Under the pieces are notes generated by a model, which worked only from the letters and a program-made list of their open reading frames with translations, was not told the origin of the DNA and ran no database searches. DNA of 64,000 bases. Origin: Archegozetes longisetosus. Its lineage: Eukaryota > Arthropoda > Arachnida > Sarcoptiformes > Trhypochthoniidae. Both the position numbers and the translations under genes were made by a program. This document shows positions 45,913 through 57,120 of the stretch, in pieces (the stretch's first letter is position 1; each line of letters opens with the position of its first letter). The stretch is taken from NCBI GenBank assembly GCA_018873245.2, contig JAEMBT020000004.1, forward strand, positions 7,109,073 to 7,173,072, written 5' to 3'.

Positions 45913-47138
45913 CTATTCTCCCCCCATTGGATCGTGCTTTTTATAGAGGCGCCATCTAAGGATTGATGAATCTATAGCCTCAATTGACAAACCATCTAAT
46001 AGACAAGCCATGAAGCGAACTGCATTCTCCACACATGTCTTTTCCTCTTTTCGTTGCCATCCGAATGCCCGAAATATGGTAGTCCCAAAGAAATCCTTAT
46101 TTAGAAGATAAACCGGCGGATGTTTGTTGGCTGCTGACTCCTCCATCACATCAAAACAATACACTATAAAATAGAAGATCAAAATCAATTTTTAAAATCA
46201 AGTTTTCAATATCTCGATGCTTACGCTTTCGCCTCCCAATTCCATTATTACTCACTAAGTACACTACTGCATGCGCGTACTTAGGTGTCCTAGAGTTTAT
46301 CAGAGTTTGAGGTGATATCACCAATGATACCAACGTTTCTCTTCCAGCCAGAAATTTCAGCATTTCAGTTTTTGCTCTTCTCGGATCGGGAAGAAACGTC
46401 CTGCCAAACTCTCGGTTATCCTTTTCCCACTTCATGGCATCGGACTTCCTAGAGTGAAGGCGACCCAGAATTTTGTCGAAGACAACCATCTGATTTGCGC
46501 CTAAACCACACCAGCGACCATAAATTTTTCGCCAAAATAGGGTTAAAATTTCGCAATAATCCATATTGATTTCTAAGGAGCTTATAAAAATTTTTTTAGA
46601 TTATCATCAAATCAAAAAAAATATATATCCCATACCTTTTAAAACCTTCGTTATGCGAGTAATATCCACCCTCCACCAACTCTTCCAATACTTCATCAAC
46701 GGCCTTCATGTGATGGCCTCCTTCAACGCCTAAGCATCGCTTCCAGCCAATACTGGTCGTTCCTTCGAATACCTTACCATCGGCCAATTCGTCGATGCTA
46801 ACGTAACTGTTACCGGCGGGTGGAATAATTTCTGTTTTATTAACCCACGCGTTGCGAACCACGACGTCCACCTGCTCAGCTGGCACCCACTGGTCTTCAT
46901 CTTCACCAAAACCTCCATAACGGACCCTGTATTCAACTCGATGATTCATCACGCGTTCTTCTACAATCTTCTCGATGTGCCACCATTCCTGGCCTGCAAT
47001 GACTTCGGTATAGAATTCTGGTTCCAGCGCGTCCGGAACGAAAACATCCCTCTCACCCAACTTGATCTTCTTCCAATAAGATAGTTTACCACCATTACTC
47101 TTGATATTGTTTCTTGATTTTGTCCTTTTTTCACTCAT
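45913..47138 (-). CDS. Spliced chromodomain protein, antisense inside the LTR element
   Basis: Minus-strand exons 47138-46636, 46580-46225 and 46163-45913 are joined by introns of 55 and 61 bases (GTATGG...ATAAG and GTAAGC...TATAG). Phases fit and give 369 codons plus TAG. A chromodomain lies at about residues 52-90: EWWHIEKIVEERV, VEYRVRYGGFGEDEDQW. Candidate cage positions Trp52/53, Tyr74 and Phe77 take the places of the methyl-lysine cage aromatics of HP1-type domains. A basic N-terminus (SEKRTKSRNNIK) precedes it. Residues about 165-369 have no domain I know; they include a basic GRRKRK-type patch. Splicing on this strand means it cannot be retroviral genomic coding sequence; it is either a captured host gene or an accessory gene expressed antisense. 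Confidence 0.8.
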
Positions 47139-47907
47139 CCTCTTTGTTTGACCCTCCTGTTAGCAGACCTATAAAAATAGAAAATCAGTTTGTTAAAAAA
47201 ATTACAAACTACGAAAGTTACAAAAAAACAACTGATAAAACACATTAGCTTACTATTAAAAAAACACATTTATATTTTTATTAATAGTACAAACTCATTC
47301 ACAATACATACCTTTTAAAAATATTTATTTTTAATGTTATTGTATGACAAAAACCAAGTTAACCTACAAAAAGCTAATTCAATCGTTAATACATTAAAAT
47401 CAACAAAAAAAATTTTTTACTTACCCAAATAAGTTCAAAATAGTATAAAATCCGAAATAACCAAAACTATTTAAACCAACAAAAAAAGCTACAAAAAACC
47501 AACATAAAATATATAAACATGAATCTATAAGAAAATTAAATGAAAACAACAAAAATATTTACTTACTCTGGAAAATGTCCTCAAAACCACTTACAACAAG
47601 CGAACAAAACAATAGACCAAAATCAAAAATAGCGCACAACTTCCTTGAAACCAGTCTGCTGTAAACATACTATGATCATAAAAAACCTCACCGGAACACG
47701 TGGAATCGAGGTCTCACACAAACTACGCTCCAGACGCCACAAATGTTATTGTATTAATCTTAGAACCATTTATACCCCTCTAAGAACTACTATTTTATTC
47801 ATCCTATTCCTTAAACTATTTTTACTTAATTTGTTGTAAAAAAACTAAATAATATAAATAATCAAACAATGTTTTCAGGGGCGAAAACGCTTCCGGCGAG
47901 GGTAATT
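47139..47907. other. AT-rich segment upstream of the antisense gene, up to the 3' LTR
   Basis: Poly-A/T-rich DNA with no supported ORF. It probably contains the promoter and 5' UTR of the antisense chromodomain gene and the plus-strand primer site. The bases just before the LTR (GGCGAGGGTAATT) are only weakly purine-rich, so a polypurine tract is not convincing. Confidence 0.4.
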
Positions 47908-48113
47908 TGCAAGAAAATTTAAACACCTCCTTATAGTTATGCTAACTCAAACGCACGACCTTCCCCCTAAAGTCCACCCAACATAGTAAAACCTTTAAAA
48001 TGCAAAGCCCTCGAAGGAAAAGGTCAGTCCTTACCCATATGTATATTAAGTAACTTAACTAATAAAGTACTTGGAACATATACTCTGTGAGGAGACATTC
48101 ATTTTATATTGCA
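47908..48113 (+). repeat. 3' LTR
   Basis: 206 bp, no difference from the 5' LTR seen on direct reading, followed by the ATAT target duplication. Confidence 0.95.
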
Positions 48114-48627
48114 ATATGCATTTATTCAATTCAGCCCTTCTTTTACAGTAAAACCTTTATCAGATTAAAACTTAATTTTCAGAAATATTTTCATTTCTTA
48201 CGTGAGATATTGAAGTAAACTTAAAAGTATAAATTAGGTATAAATTTTTTTCAATTGATGACAAAAATGCATTTTGCACTGCTAAATCAAAGATAAAATT
48301 CTTTATACAATTGAAATTTTATTGTAACAACGCATATTTTCGGGTGCTCTGCAATTGGTTACTGATAAAATGTTTATAAACTCTTCTAATCATAAAATTT
48401 TTGCATCTACTATAAGTGGGAGATTAATATTTTCTTTTGAATTTCTACTGAAGACATATGAAATGAAATTATTGCTTAACCTAACTACAATAAATTATTG
48501 ATTCGTATTCGCTTTATTTTAGTTAATTTTCTGGAGTAAAACAAAAAAGTGAGTATGATGTAAAATATATTTATAACATACTATTATAATCGAGATTTTA
48601 CATGTTAATTATTTTATTAAGTACACA

Positions 48628-49458
48628 ATGGCATATGCACATAATTATGCTTCAACACCGAAGTATCGTGAGTTGAAATTCCTTGGAAAAGGCGGTTTCG
48701 GCACAGTTTACGAAGTAAAGAGCACTAGCGATGGGGCAAAGTATGCATTAAAACTTATCCCCATCCCTACCAGTATATACGAAAGAAACCTTATTAATCG
48801 AGAAACCAGCATTTTAATAAGTCTATCACATTCAAATGTTGTCAATTGCTATAGTCATACTATACTAGAAAACAAGCACAATCAATACTTTAATATTCCT
48901 TCATCGTTGTCAAATCCATATAATTACAAAGTTTTATCACTTCGATTGGAATTATGCGAATGTGATGTCGCATCAAAATTAATGATACGTTCATACATTA
49001 GTGATACGTGGAATCAAAATATCTTTAAGCAAGTCGTATTGGGAGTGGAATATCTACATTCCCGTGACATCATTCATAGGGATTTAAAGCCTGCGAATAT
49101 TCTTCTTAAAGGTGAAACTGCAAAATTAACTGATTTTGGTTTAGCCAAAGGCGGTGTATTTTCTTGGAATGCCAATCATTCATCAGGTTTGGGAACGCCA
49201 CTTTATATGGCACCCGAAGTTAAGAATGGTCGATATGATAAAACCGTTGATATATATAGTTTGGGTATGATTCTACTTGAATTTTACACTGATAATAGAG
49301 TATTTCACCAATGGGTTCAAACACTTTCCGTAATAACTTATAATACGCCAATGCCACGTATAGACGAAAAGGGAATAAAATTTATTGATTTGATTACGAA
49401 AATGACAAAGGAACCAAGTAATAGACCATCTTTAAGCTCAATAAAGAGACACTTCTAA
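48628..49458 (+). CDS. Protein kinase, eIF2-alpha-kinase (PEK/HRI)-like, kinase domain only
   Basis: 276 codons, single exon, complete Ser/Thr kinase fold. Glycine loop GKGGFG (20-25), Lys42, helix-C Glu59, HRDLKPAN (150-157), DFG (169-171), APE (195-197). The N-lobe (KFLGKGGFGTVYEVK, YALKLI) and LRLELCECDVASKL after a short insert resemble PERK/HRI/GCN2 kinases, which phosphorylate eIF2-alpha under stress. No regulatory domain is present, so the protein is far shorter than any standard family member. A possible 5' UTR intron (GTGAGT at about 48550 to TTAAG at about 48622) precedes the start. It lies among transposons, just right of the LTR element. It could be a retrocopy, a host gene or a gene of transferred origin; NEK/Wee-like membership cannot be excluded. 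Confidence 0.85.
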   Translation: MAYAHNYASTPKYRELKFLGKGGFGTVYEVKSTSDGAKYALKLIPIPTSIYERNLINRETSILISLSHSNVVNCYSHTILENKHNQYFNIPSSLSNPYNYKVLSLRLELCECDVASKLMIRSYISDTWNQNIFKQVVLGVEYLHSRDIIHRDLKPANILLKGETAKLTDFGLAKGGVFSWNANHSSGLGTPLYMAPEVKNGRYDKTVDIYSLGMILLEFYTDNRVFHQWVQTLSVITYNTPMPRIDEKGIKFIDLITKMTKEPSNRPSLSSIKRHF

Positions 49459-50079
49459 TTGTTATTTCTAGTAATATATGTATACCTAATTTTGATTCCC
49501 TTAAGCTTTATATTCTCATGTAATGTTTTCTTTATTTAATTTTATTATATTTAAAAGATATTGATATTTAATTGGTATTTTGGGGTATAATTAACCGTAA
49601 GGTGAAAAGTGGTAAATATTAATTTAAATGATCCCTTTATGAAATTTTAATGTTTGAGATTTGAATGTTATCTTAAAGTGAAGCCATTTTAATTTCTTAT
49701 TTACGTTTATCAAGGTTTAAGGGAGTGAAATGTCATAAAGTTCGTTCAGAGTCAATTCAAAAAATCATTAGTTAAAAAAGCTTACAAAACACTATGAATT
49801 TTATAACTCTGAATTTTCAATCAGATCAAATAATTGGTTTAAATGTAATTAATTTATAAAAATATCAATAACTTTATTAAATTTTAAGCTTAAAATAGTT
49901 GTTATACAACTTTTAAAGTGTTTGAATACGCTTTAGAAGTTATTTTTTTATTATAGAGTGAATAAAAGGCTTTAAGTTGTGTACGTGAATAGAATTCATA
50001 ATGAGCTGAATTCAACAAAACTTGAATAAAATTTCTATCTTGACCCGTTCAAAAGTTAGACTGACCACTAGTCACTCAT

Positions 50080-50560
50080 TAAATATGAAAAGTTCACTTT
50101 TTGATGATTTTATAGGGGGTACGAAAAGTACGAGCTCGTAGTGTCCCAGCTTTTTTTTATTGATTTTAGGCTTTCTATTGACTATATTTGTGAGTTTTGT
50201 CGTTTTATTTGATAAAAATCTGCTATTTTTCGTGCTCGTACTATTCGTACTGTCCCAGCCCCGCAATAGCGAAATATAGTAGTTTTAGGTGATTTTCTAT
50301 AGTATTTTAGCTTAAATTCTTCATAAAATAACGTGTAAAGTTAGAGTAGTGTTTTTATTTATTGCTTTAAAGGATCGGCTGAAGTACGAGTCGTGCTGTC
50401 CCAGAAAAGTAGTAGAAAAACATGATGAAATTAGGTGATTTTCTCAAGTTTTTAGCTTAAATTCCATGTTAAACGATGTGAAAAACTTCAATTTTTGATG
50501 TTTTTATTAATGGTTTAGAGGGGTACGAAAAGTACGAGTTCGTACTGTCCCAGAATCCCC
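50080..50560. repeat. Minisatellite with GTACGA...TGTCCCAG units
   Basis: Four units spaced 113-150 bases, each holding an imperfect palindrome around GTACGAG/CTCGTAC followed by TGTCCCAG (near 50117, 50235, 50380 and 50520). Spacer parts share GGTGATTTTCT and TAGCTTAAATTC. An ORF on the minus strand here is a by-product. Confidence 0.75.
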
Positions 50561-50637
50561 ATATATACACTACTAATGCATATCTTGTGTACATACTAAT
50601 CTTCACTCCTTCCATTAGTACTTAAAGGAGTACTCAT

Positions 50638-50881
50638 TCATTCATTCATTTTCGTGCGTTTCCCTCCTTTTCGGGAGACTCACTCGAGCCCCATTTACAA
50701 CAGAATGAGTTTTTCGAAGTGGAGGCAGTCGGGCAGGACGTGTACATTGGGCCAAAGGCGGTTATAACCGTGGACATGCGGCCAGCACGTCGATGCCAAA
50801 GAAATATAGTGACTACGAGGTTCGAACCTGGGATCTCCGTTCCAAAGTTCGACTCACTCACCACACAACTCCAGTGATCCT
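50638..50881 (-). mobile_element. tRNA-derived SINE with 13-bp target duplication
   Basis: The 244-bp insert is flanked by AAGGAGTACTCAT at 50625-50637 and 50882-50894. Read on the minus strand it begins with a tRNA-like head: A-box-like TGGTGAGTGAG, and 30-odd bases later a B box GGTTCGAACCT. A unique body follows, then a (TGAA)n tail. Box spacing fits RNA polymerase III promotion. The exact tRNA ancestor was not determined. Confidence 0.85.
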
Positions 50882-50928
50882 AAGGAGTACTCATATATGT
50901 AAATAGTAATTCATTATTGTAGGGCTAC

Positions 50929-52804
50929 AGTTTAGTTTAGCACCACACGATAATTGATTTAAAAAGTAGTTATTTTACCTAATTTTAGGGCGAAGAATAC
51001 GAATTTGATAGTCATTTTTTCCGGAAATTCTTAGTTTCTTAGATATTCGCCTTCAAAATAATTTGACGGGGAAACACCTTCGTAATACACCCCCTTACCT
51101 TTCCGTCATCCCCTCAAGATATACATCGTTAGATTCAGCTCGACGAGCTGAAAAGATCGATATCAAGTTTGACCTGGTTCTATGACCTTTGACCAAGTAA
51201 ATTGACCTTTCCCCTTTGACCCTATAACTTATGACCCCGTTATCGTAGCATCATGAAATTGATACCATTTTACACTTCTCGTCATCCCGAGTTTAATGAT
51301 ATATTACATGACCTCATTTGGTTGCCGTAGATTCGGAATTCCCCGATAAGTGCCAATAGCAGCACAAAATCAATAGTTAAAATCTGTATCAGATTTTTAA
51401 TTTAAGATTTGTTTAGGCTATATATTGATAGGAGTTGAACTTATTAGTAATTGATGAATCAGGGGTGAAAAATAGGTACTATTGCACTATATTTTAAATA
51501 TTTTGTGAAATATTTGTTCTTATGTGCGTTATCCTCTCAAACCCGTATTCAATTATTTTATATATTGTGTATCAATTGTTAGCAAATGTCAACTACGGAA
51601 ATACAACTTTCAAATAAGGTTTATCAATTTTTTTCAATTATGATAGGATTAACAATATTTTTAATATTCATAATTAATATTTGTTATTAATATTATTATT
51701 ATTTAGAACTAGAAATAATGATTTGTCAAAAATATAAACATTTTAATTTATTTACAATATTAGCTGTACTTATTTTAATATAAACATAAATGAGTATAAT
51801 ATAGAATATTACTCATTTATGTACTATTCATTTCTGTATTATTAGTTTGATTTGTTCTTTATGATTTTCACACAATTTCACTTAACATGATTGTTGTTCT
51901 CTTCTTTATAATATCTGTATAACTTGTTTCCTTGTTATTAAAATACATATTTATCAACTCTACCGATCGAATTTATATTCATCTTTGTTTGGTTTAGTAC
52001 CTCATAATGGTTAAACTTGACTTTCTCTAGTCGTAACCCAAACAAACCTGGTATAAACCATGGGTGAATAGGTTAGGTCGCGAAGCGACCTAACTTATTA
52101 TACATTGATTTATATCAGGTTTGCTTTGGGTTAGGGCTTGGTAAAGCCAAGTTTAACCATTTTCGATGAGGTTAGGTTTGGGTGGCACCTTTGGGTGAGG
52201 CTAGCTATGTGGTAACCGTATTCGGCAAGAATATGAAATTTTTTTGGCCTAGTTTCGTTAAAAATTTAGTTTAACTTCGAAGATCATTAGAACATGAGAT
52301 ATTTTGAAATAGCTGCGAGAAAGTGGGCATTGCTTCTTATGAACTCCTTTAATATGCTCTCTATATATAGTCGATTTTATACATGTGACGGTTCAAATAC
52401 TGATGTACAATCCCGAATTAGGTCATATTATACATCGTTGAACTCAGGATGACGAGAGGAGTAAAGCGATATCAATTTCATGAAGCTATGACAGCGGAGT
52501 CACAAGTTATAGGGTCAAAGGCGAAAGGTCAATTTACTTGGTCAAAGATCATAGAACCAGGTCAAACTTGATATCGATCTTTTCAGCTCGTCGAGCTGAA
52601 TCTAACAATGTATATCTTGATGGGGTGACGGAAAGGTAAGGGGGTGTATTACGAAGGTGTTTCCACGTCAATTTTTTTGAAGGCGAATATCTAAGAAACT
52701 AAGAATTTCCGGAAAAAATGACTATCAAATTCGTATTCTTCGCCCTAAAATTAGGTAAAATAACTACTTATTAAATCAATTATCGTGGGGTGCTAAACTA
52801 AACT
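50929..52804. mobile_element. Foldback/TIR element, arms about 385 bp, no transposase
   Basis: Left arm 50929 to about 51325 is repeated in reverse complement at about 52418-52804 with over 90 percent identity by eye. The outer ends are AGTTTAGTTTAGCACC. A second, inner inverted pair lies around 51990-52060 and 52110-52180, and a perfect hairpin GTTAGGTCGCGAAGCGACC... occupies 52072-52094. The whole is 1,876 bp with no ORF of note. A target duplication could not be read with certainty. Confidence 0.88.
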
Positions 52805-54592
52805 CCATCCGGGGTATGATCGACCCATTATTTGCAATACTGTACTTTTCTCAAAACTATCAGATGAATAGTGGTCTAATTTTTCAAAAATATGAAAACG
52901 TCTCAGAAAAAATATTAGATAATTAGCATAACCTAATTTGGATTAAACCAATAATAGTTTTAAAACTTTGTACTCTTTGAATAAACTTTTAAATGGGAAA
53001 TAGCTAAGGAACAACTAGAAATAGTTTAACTAGAAACTACTTAAGTACTACCCATTGAAAATAACAATGCAACATTAAAAATGTGACTGAATTTGAGTGT
53101 AAGTCCGAATAAGTTTTAACAATTGTTCAAAAGCGATAAAATACTTCGATTGATAAAGGTTCTACAATTATTTGGAACAAGTCGTCTCAAAGTCTGAATG
53201 ATAATGAAAAATTCAACTTAAAAACATGCATTTATTTATTTAATTTATATTTCATGGCCAATTATTCAAGCAGTTTTGATTGTGTTGCAAAAATATCAGA
53301 CTATGACTGCATTAAAAGCATTGAAGTGCGAGTTGCAGTGTCACTAATGAAACAAAAATGAACTATATTTTGCATCAACTCATTGATTTTATCAACTTGT
53401 GCCAAATTCTGGCATCAAAAAGGATTTCAGTAATTTTTCAAGGTTCAGATAAGTTGTTTGTGATAATTAACAGGAGATACAGTGTTCATAAGAGTAGTGT
53501 ATAGAGTGGTTTAGTTGTATTTAAGAAGTGGCTTTAGATTCAATAGAACTCCCTAAACATATGTGTGACTATACAGATGTTTTATCTCCGGTTTTAAGGT
53601 CTCTTCTCTGGCCTCCGGAGTTTACCTGTGATCGGAGACGTTTTCTCTGGTTATGACTGATTAAAAGCTCTGAGAAATTGACATTTAAATATATGATGTT
53701 TTGAATTTTGTAAAATAATTATCTATAGTCTTATGAAAGAAATAATTGTAGTATTCATTCTGTCAAAACCGAGATTTGTACAAAAGTATGTTTTCGATAT
53801 GTAATGAGTAGAGCGAGAAAAAAATTTTTTACCCACAAATTATGTGTGTGAGATCAGAGCATTACGATCTCTTCGCCACATACTTTCATAATAAACTGTA
53901 GTAAATAGAAACATAATTCACGGAATGGTCTACAAGAATACACAAATACAAAGTCAATCGCTAATTGATGATGTTTGAAAATTTAATAAACTTTAAAGGC
54001 ATAGGTATTAAATGGATAAATTCTAAGTGGAATTAATCTTTAGACATCTCGCACATAATTCATGAGTAAAAGATTTTTTTCTTTGCTCTAGTAATGAGTT
54101 CACAGAATATTTTATTAATAATAAGAGCTTAGTTGAAGCTGCAAAATTCAGCAAAAGATATAATTATATAAATCCACCAAAAGTAAGATGTGAAATCATC
54201 GAATATTTTTCGAATAAATAGTTTATTTACCATTTGACAACATATGATAAACCTAAAATATAGACTTTGGTCCCACTTTTGATTTAAAAATCCCGTTTCT
54301 CAATCGAAAAATAGAAGTCATTTATTATGAATTTACAATACTTGCATTATATCGAAATATCGATTATACTAATATAAATAAATTTCTACTTTCAACCATA
54401 ACAATTTAGTTGAGGCAGATATAAGATATATGTGTATAAACTATATATAAGAGTTACTCAGCTGATAATTTCAGCGCAACTAAAGGATTAGTTTTGGGAC
54501 TTGAGTCCTCCTTATTTGAGATGATTTTTGCTCACTCGTAAATAAGAAATAAATTAAAACATAACTAATTTAATTATCGTTAAAATGCATTA
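52805..54592. other. Non-coding, contains one arm of an inverted dispersed repeat
   Basis: Bases 53225-53410 match 61275-61465 in reverse complement (shared ATTTTGCATCAACTCATT-type and ATGCATTTATTTAT strings). Nothing else identifiable was found. Confidence 0.55.
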
Positions 54593-54981
54593 AAGGGTTA
54601 AGAGTAAAAATCCGCACATAGAACATTGCCGAATAATGTATTTTTATATATAAGATAACATATTTAATCACGATGTAAAATGTAATATTTTGGTGGGAAC
54701 CCCACCCTCCGCTTCCACCGGATTCCCCATTTTAGTCGCCGCCGAGGCTTACTCTTGTTCCTCCAATTCCACGCAGATATCATTCAAAAATTCTGCGGAA
54801 ATCGGAATCTCAGGCAGATGTCGTGCATACCCGAGATACCACAGAACTGTCGCTTTGTATTTCTTAACGCTGAATCCGAATATCAAATCAAAAATTTTTT
54901 ATATCGAATAGTTTTCGAGATATTCGAATTCTGTGTCGAATTTTTCGATATTTTGATTTTAAGATTTTTGAATATATGATA

Positions 54982-55761
54982 CACCACTGGACAAAACTAA
55001 CTTGAAAATTTTTATGAATAGCTATAACTTTTGAATGGTTTATCGCATTTTAATGAAATTTGAAGCAAAATTAAGCAAATTTATAATACAATAATTACAC
55101 AATAAATTAAGATTATTATTCACTATTATATCCACATCAATGTTCCGGTCGTGTCGTTCACAACAGCTACCACACCAATCTCAATGCCCTGTATTTCAAT
55201 TTGATAATTAATCAATAGTAAAGACAACTATTGATTATATTTTCTTGTCTTTTCTTAATTGCATTGCGCAACAACTGAACTACATCGTGGCCTTCGACTC
55301 CAGTATAGTTGAATCCTTTAGTCCAAGACACGAGACGTGCTTTAGTTAGTCCTTCCTGTTTGCACGGGAAACTAAAAGTGAAGCCGAGCGGCAACTTGTA
55401 TTCCTTAACATTTCGCTTTTCCATAAAATTGACTAGACAGTCAGCGATATGATCAAACAGCTATTTACGGTATCTTAATTAGTAATCAATTCAAACAGTT
55501 CTGATTTGAATTTTACCTCTTTTCCAGTTCCGAGCATTACATGCTGTAGTAGTGAATAGTGCAACTATTTTAATAAATAGTGATTATTAAAAAAAACAAA
55601 ACAATATGCCGCTCGTAAACAACGTTACAATATAATATTATTAAAAATTCCTTAAACAACGTTTTTTATCATTAAAATGCTTTTAAAACCATTAAATTTA
55701 GAATATTCACTCAAAAGTTATAGTATGTTAAAAATTTCCAAGTTAGTTTTGTCCAGTGGTG
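54982..55761. mobile_element. 780-bp TIR element carrying hexokinase exons
   Basis: The ends CACCACTGGACAAAACTAAC and the complement (GTTAGTTTTGTCCAGTGGTG) match over 34 bases with one change. TA is present on both sides (54980-54981 and 55762-55763). Repeat copy A shows the uninterrupted target site. It is a non-autonomous Tc1/mariner-type element whose interior is host gene sequence. Confidence 0.92.
55135..55543 (-). pseudogene. Captured hexokinase gene fragment, three exons with introns
   Basis: On the minus strand: exon a 55543-55517 (HVMLGTGKE), intron GTAAAA...AATAG, exon b 55460-55244 ([16 protein letters not shown], then [17 protein letters not shown], then [19 protein letters not shown]), a second intron whose donor GT is lost, and exon c 55188-55135 (IEIGVVAVVNDTTGTLM). 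These are consecutive pieces of the hexokinase small and large domains: [17 protein letters not shown] and the VNDTxGT strand with the catalytic Asp. Retained introns show DNA-level capture, not retroposition. No full enzyme is possible. Confidence 0.9.
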
Positions 55762-56083
55762 TATATGGTTTCGATGTAGATTTTAACGCTGACTACAAAT
55801 ATGAAAACCATTTTTCAATATCTACCGAATAAATCCGTATTTTATCCCATTTTAAAACTTTAACGCCATCTAACGCTTAAACTATAAGTTGTATGGAGAT
55901 GGGCCCATTGGCAATTTTGATCAGGCTGATGTCCTCTATTAAAATATATCATCAGATCCCGAGTGCCTCTATAGGCAGAATCCCATAGACTTATTGGCAT
56001 CGTTCTTTATTATTAATTTAATCAAAAACTAAACAAAGTATGAAAACGTTCTTTATATCAATAGAAAGTAAATTAATTATACT

Positions 56084-57120
56084 TTATTTATACATATAAT
56101 CGTAGCCTTTATCGGCCGCCTTTCTTAGATTAGTCTCAGCTTTCTTCATGAGTATCTGAAAACACTCTGAGTGGAATTCTCTCAGTTTTGTCCTAATTCT
56201 GGAGATCAAATGGTCCAGACTTTCGGCCTTCCAGTCATTGTCGTAAATCTTTGTCTTCAAATGTGACCAAAAATTTTCGATTGAACGCAACTGTGGGATA
56301 TTGTGGAGGATTTTGGCCTTTTGGAACATATTTAATATTTAAACGTTCAAATGTTTGGATTGTTTACTTTGCGTAATGTGTTGATGCCCCGTCGGACCAG
56401 AACACATAATGATCATTACTGTGATTCCTCTTTAAGAATGGGTCCAAACGTTTAATTATATAATCTTTGGAACATCTGAGGTAATAGAGTCTCTTTTAGC
56501 AAAATATACGTTTGAGTGATCACTTGAGCTGATAGCAATACATAAAAATACTTTGGACGGAAATTTAGGCTTTGATTTATAGCTTACTTCAGGATCGACT
56601 TTCGATTTATCGCTCGAATAGTAGCCGTCATTTCCAGCTATGTTTTCACCTGTCATCGGGAAGTAGGACTCATCATCCATCACAACTTCGATACCATTTG
56701 TTGGTCTGAAATAGTGTTTTGTCATTTTAATCAAACGTTTACTGATGACTATCTGTTGTTTATCTGTTACTAAAAGTCTTGTCTCTCGTTTGTGGTAATT
56801 AACTCTGTCTTTGATCAATAATCTGCTGACGTATGTCTGATGTATACCGAATTTTTGGCCTAATTTGTTCTGTGATATGCCTTTCTGGCCATCAACTCTT
56901 TTAATCAATTACTTAACTCTTCTTTTCTGCATTTTTATTGCTTTAGGACCAGATATTTTGTTCTATCTAGTGAAATATTCTTTTCTACTTTTTGAATTAT
57001 ATCATACACTGTCCTCTTTGGGACACCTATTCGAAAAAAGTGATTTACAGTATAAGATTTGTTTTTGAGGTAAAAATTTCCAATCAAATTTCTACGTTGG
57101 TTTTCGTTCAACTGATCCAT
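56084..57120 (-). pseudogene. Tc1/mariner-type transposase, broken into three frames
   Basis: Frames 57120-56935 (helix-turn-helix start, MDQLNENQRRNLIGNFYLK), 56908-56456 (second helix-turn-helix KLGQKFGIHQTYVSRLL, then the first acidic motif VMDDESYFPMTG) and 56329-56084 (third acid in RSIENFWSHLK) give the DDE/D order of the IS630-Tc1-mariner group. Stops and frame changes near 56930 and 56330-56455 inactivate it. The DDESYF motif marks a known animal sub-group, which I cannot name with certainty. Confidence 0.85.

Larger units (their letters stand above)
35854..48117 (+). mobile_element. 12.3-kb Gypsy-class LTR retroelement with env-like genes
   Basis: LTRs of 206 bp lie at 35858-36063 and 47908-48113. 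They look identical base for base, begin TG, end CA and are flanked by the 4-base duplication ATAT (35854-35857 and 48114-48117). The order gag, protease, reverse transcriptase, RNase H, integrase, env is that of Metaviridae. About 3.4 kb extra follows env: a 178-bp tandem repeat and an antisense spliced gene. The coding frames are broken in several places, although the LTRs show no divergence. Confidence 0.95.
54680..56015. repeat. Dispersed repeat, copy B (split by a 780-bp element)
   Basis: Homologous to 25658-26340. Removing 54982-55761 plus one TA restores the continuity seen in copy A. It lies between the mariner transposase stop and its left TIR. Confidence 0.85.

Noticed and set aside
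50646-50864. 72-codon frame on the minus strand
   Set aside because: It is the body of a tRNA-derived SINE, not a protein gene.
50820-50880. Possible intact tRNA gene (GGTTCGAACCT box)
   Set aside because: No cloverleaf acceptor pairing could be found; flanking target duplication and tail show a SINE.
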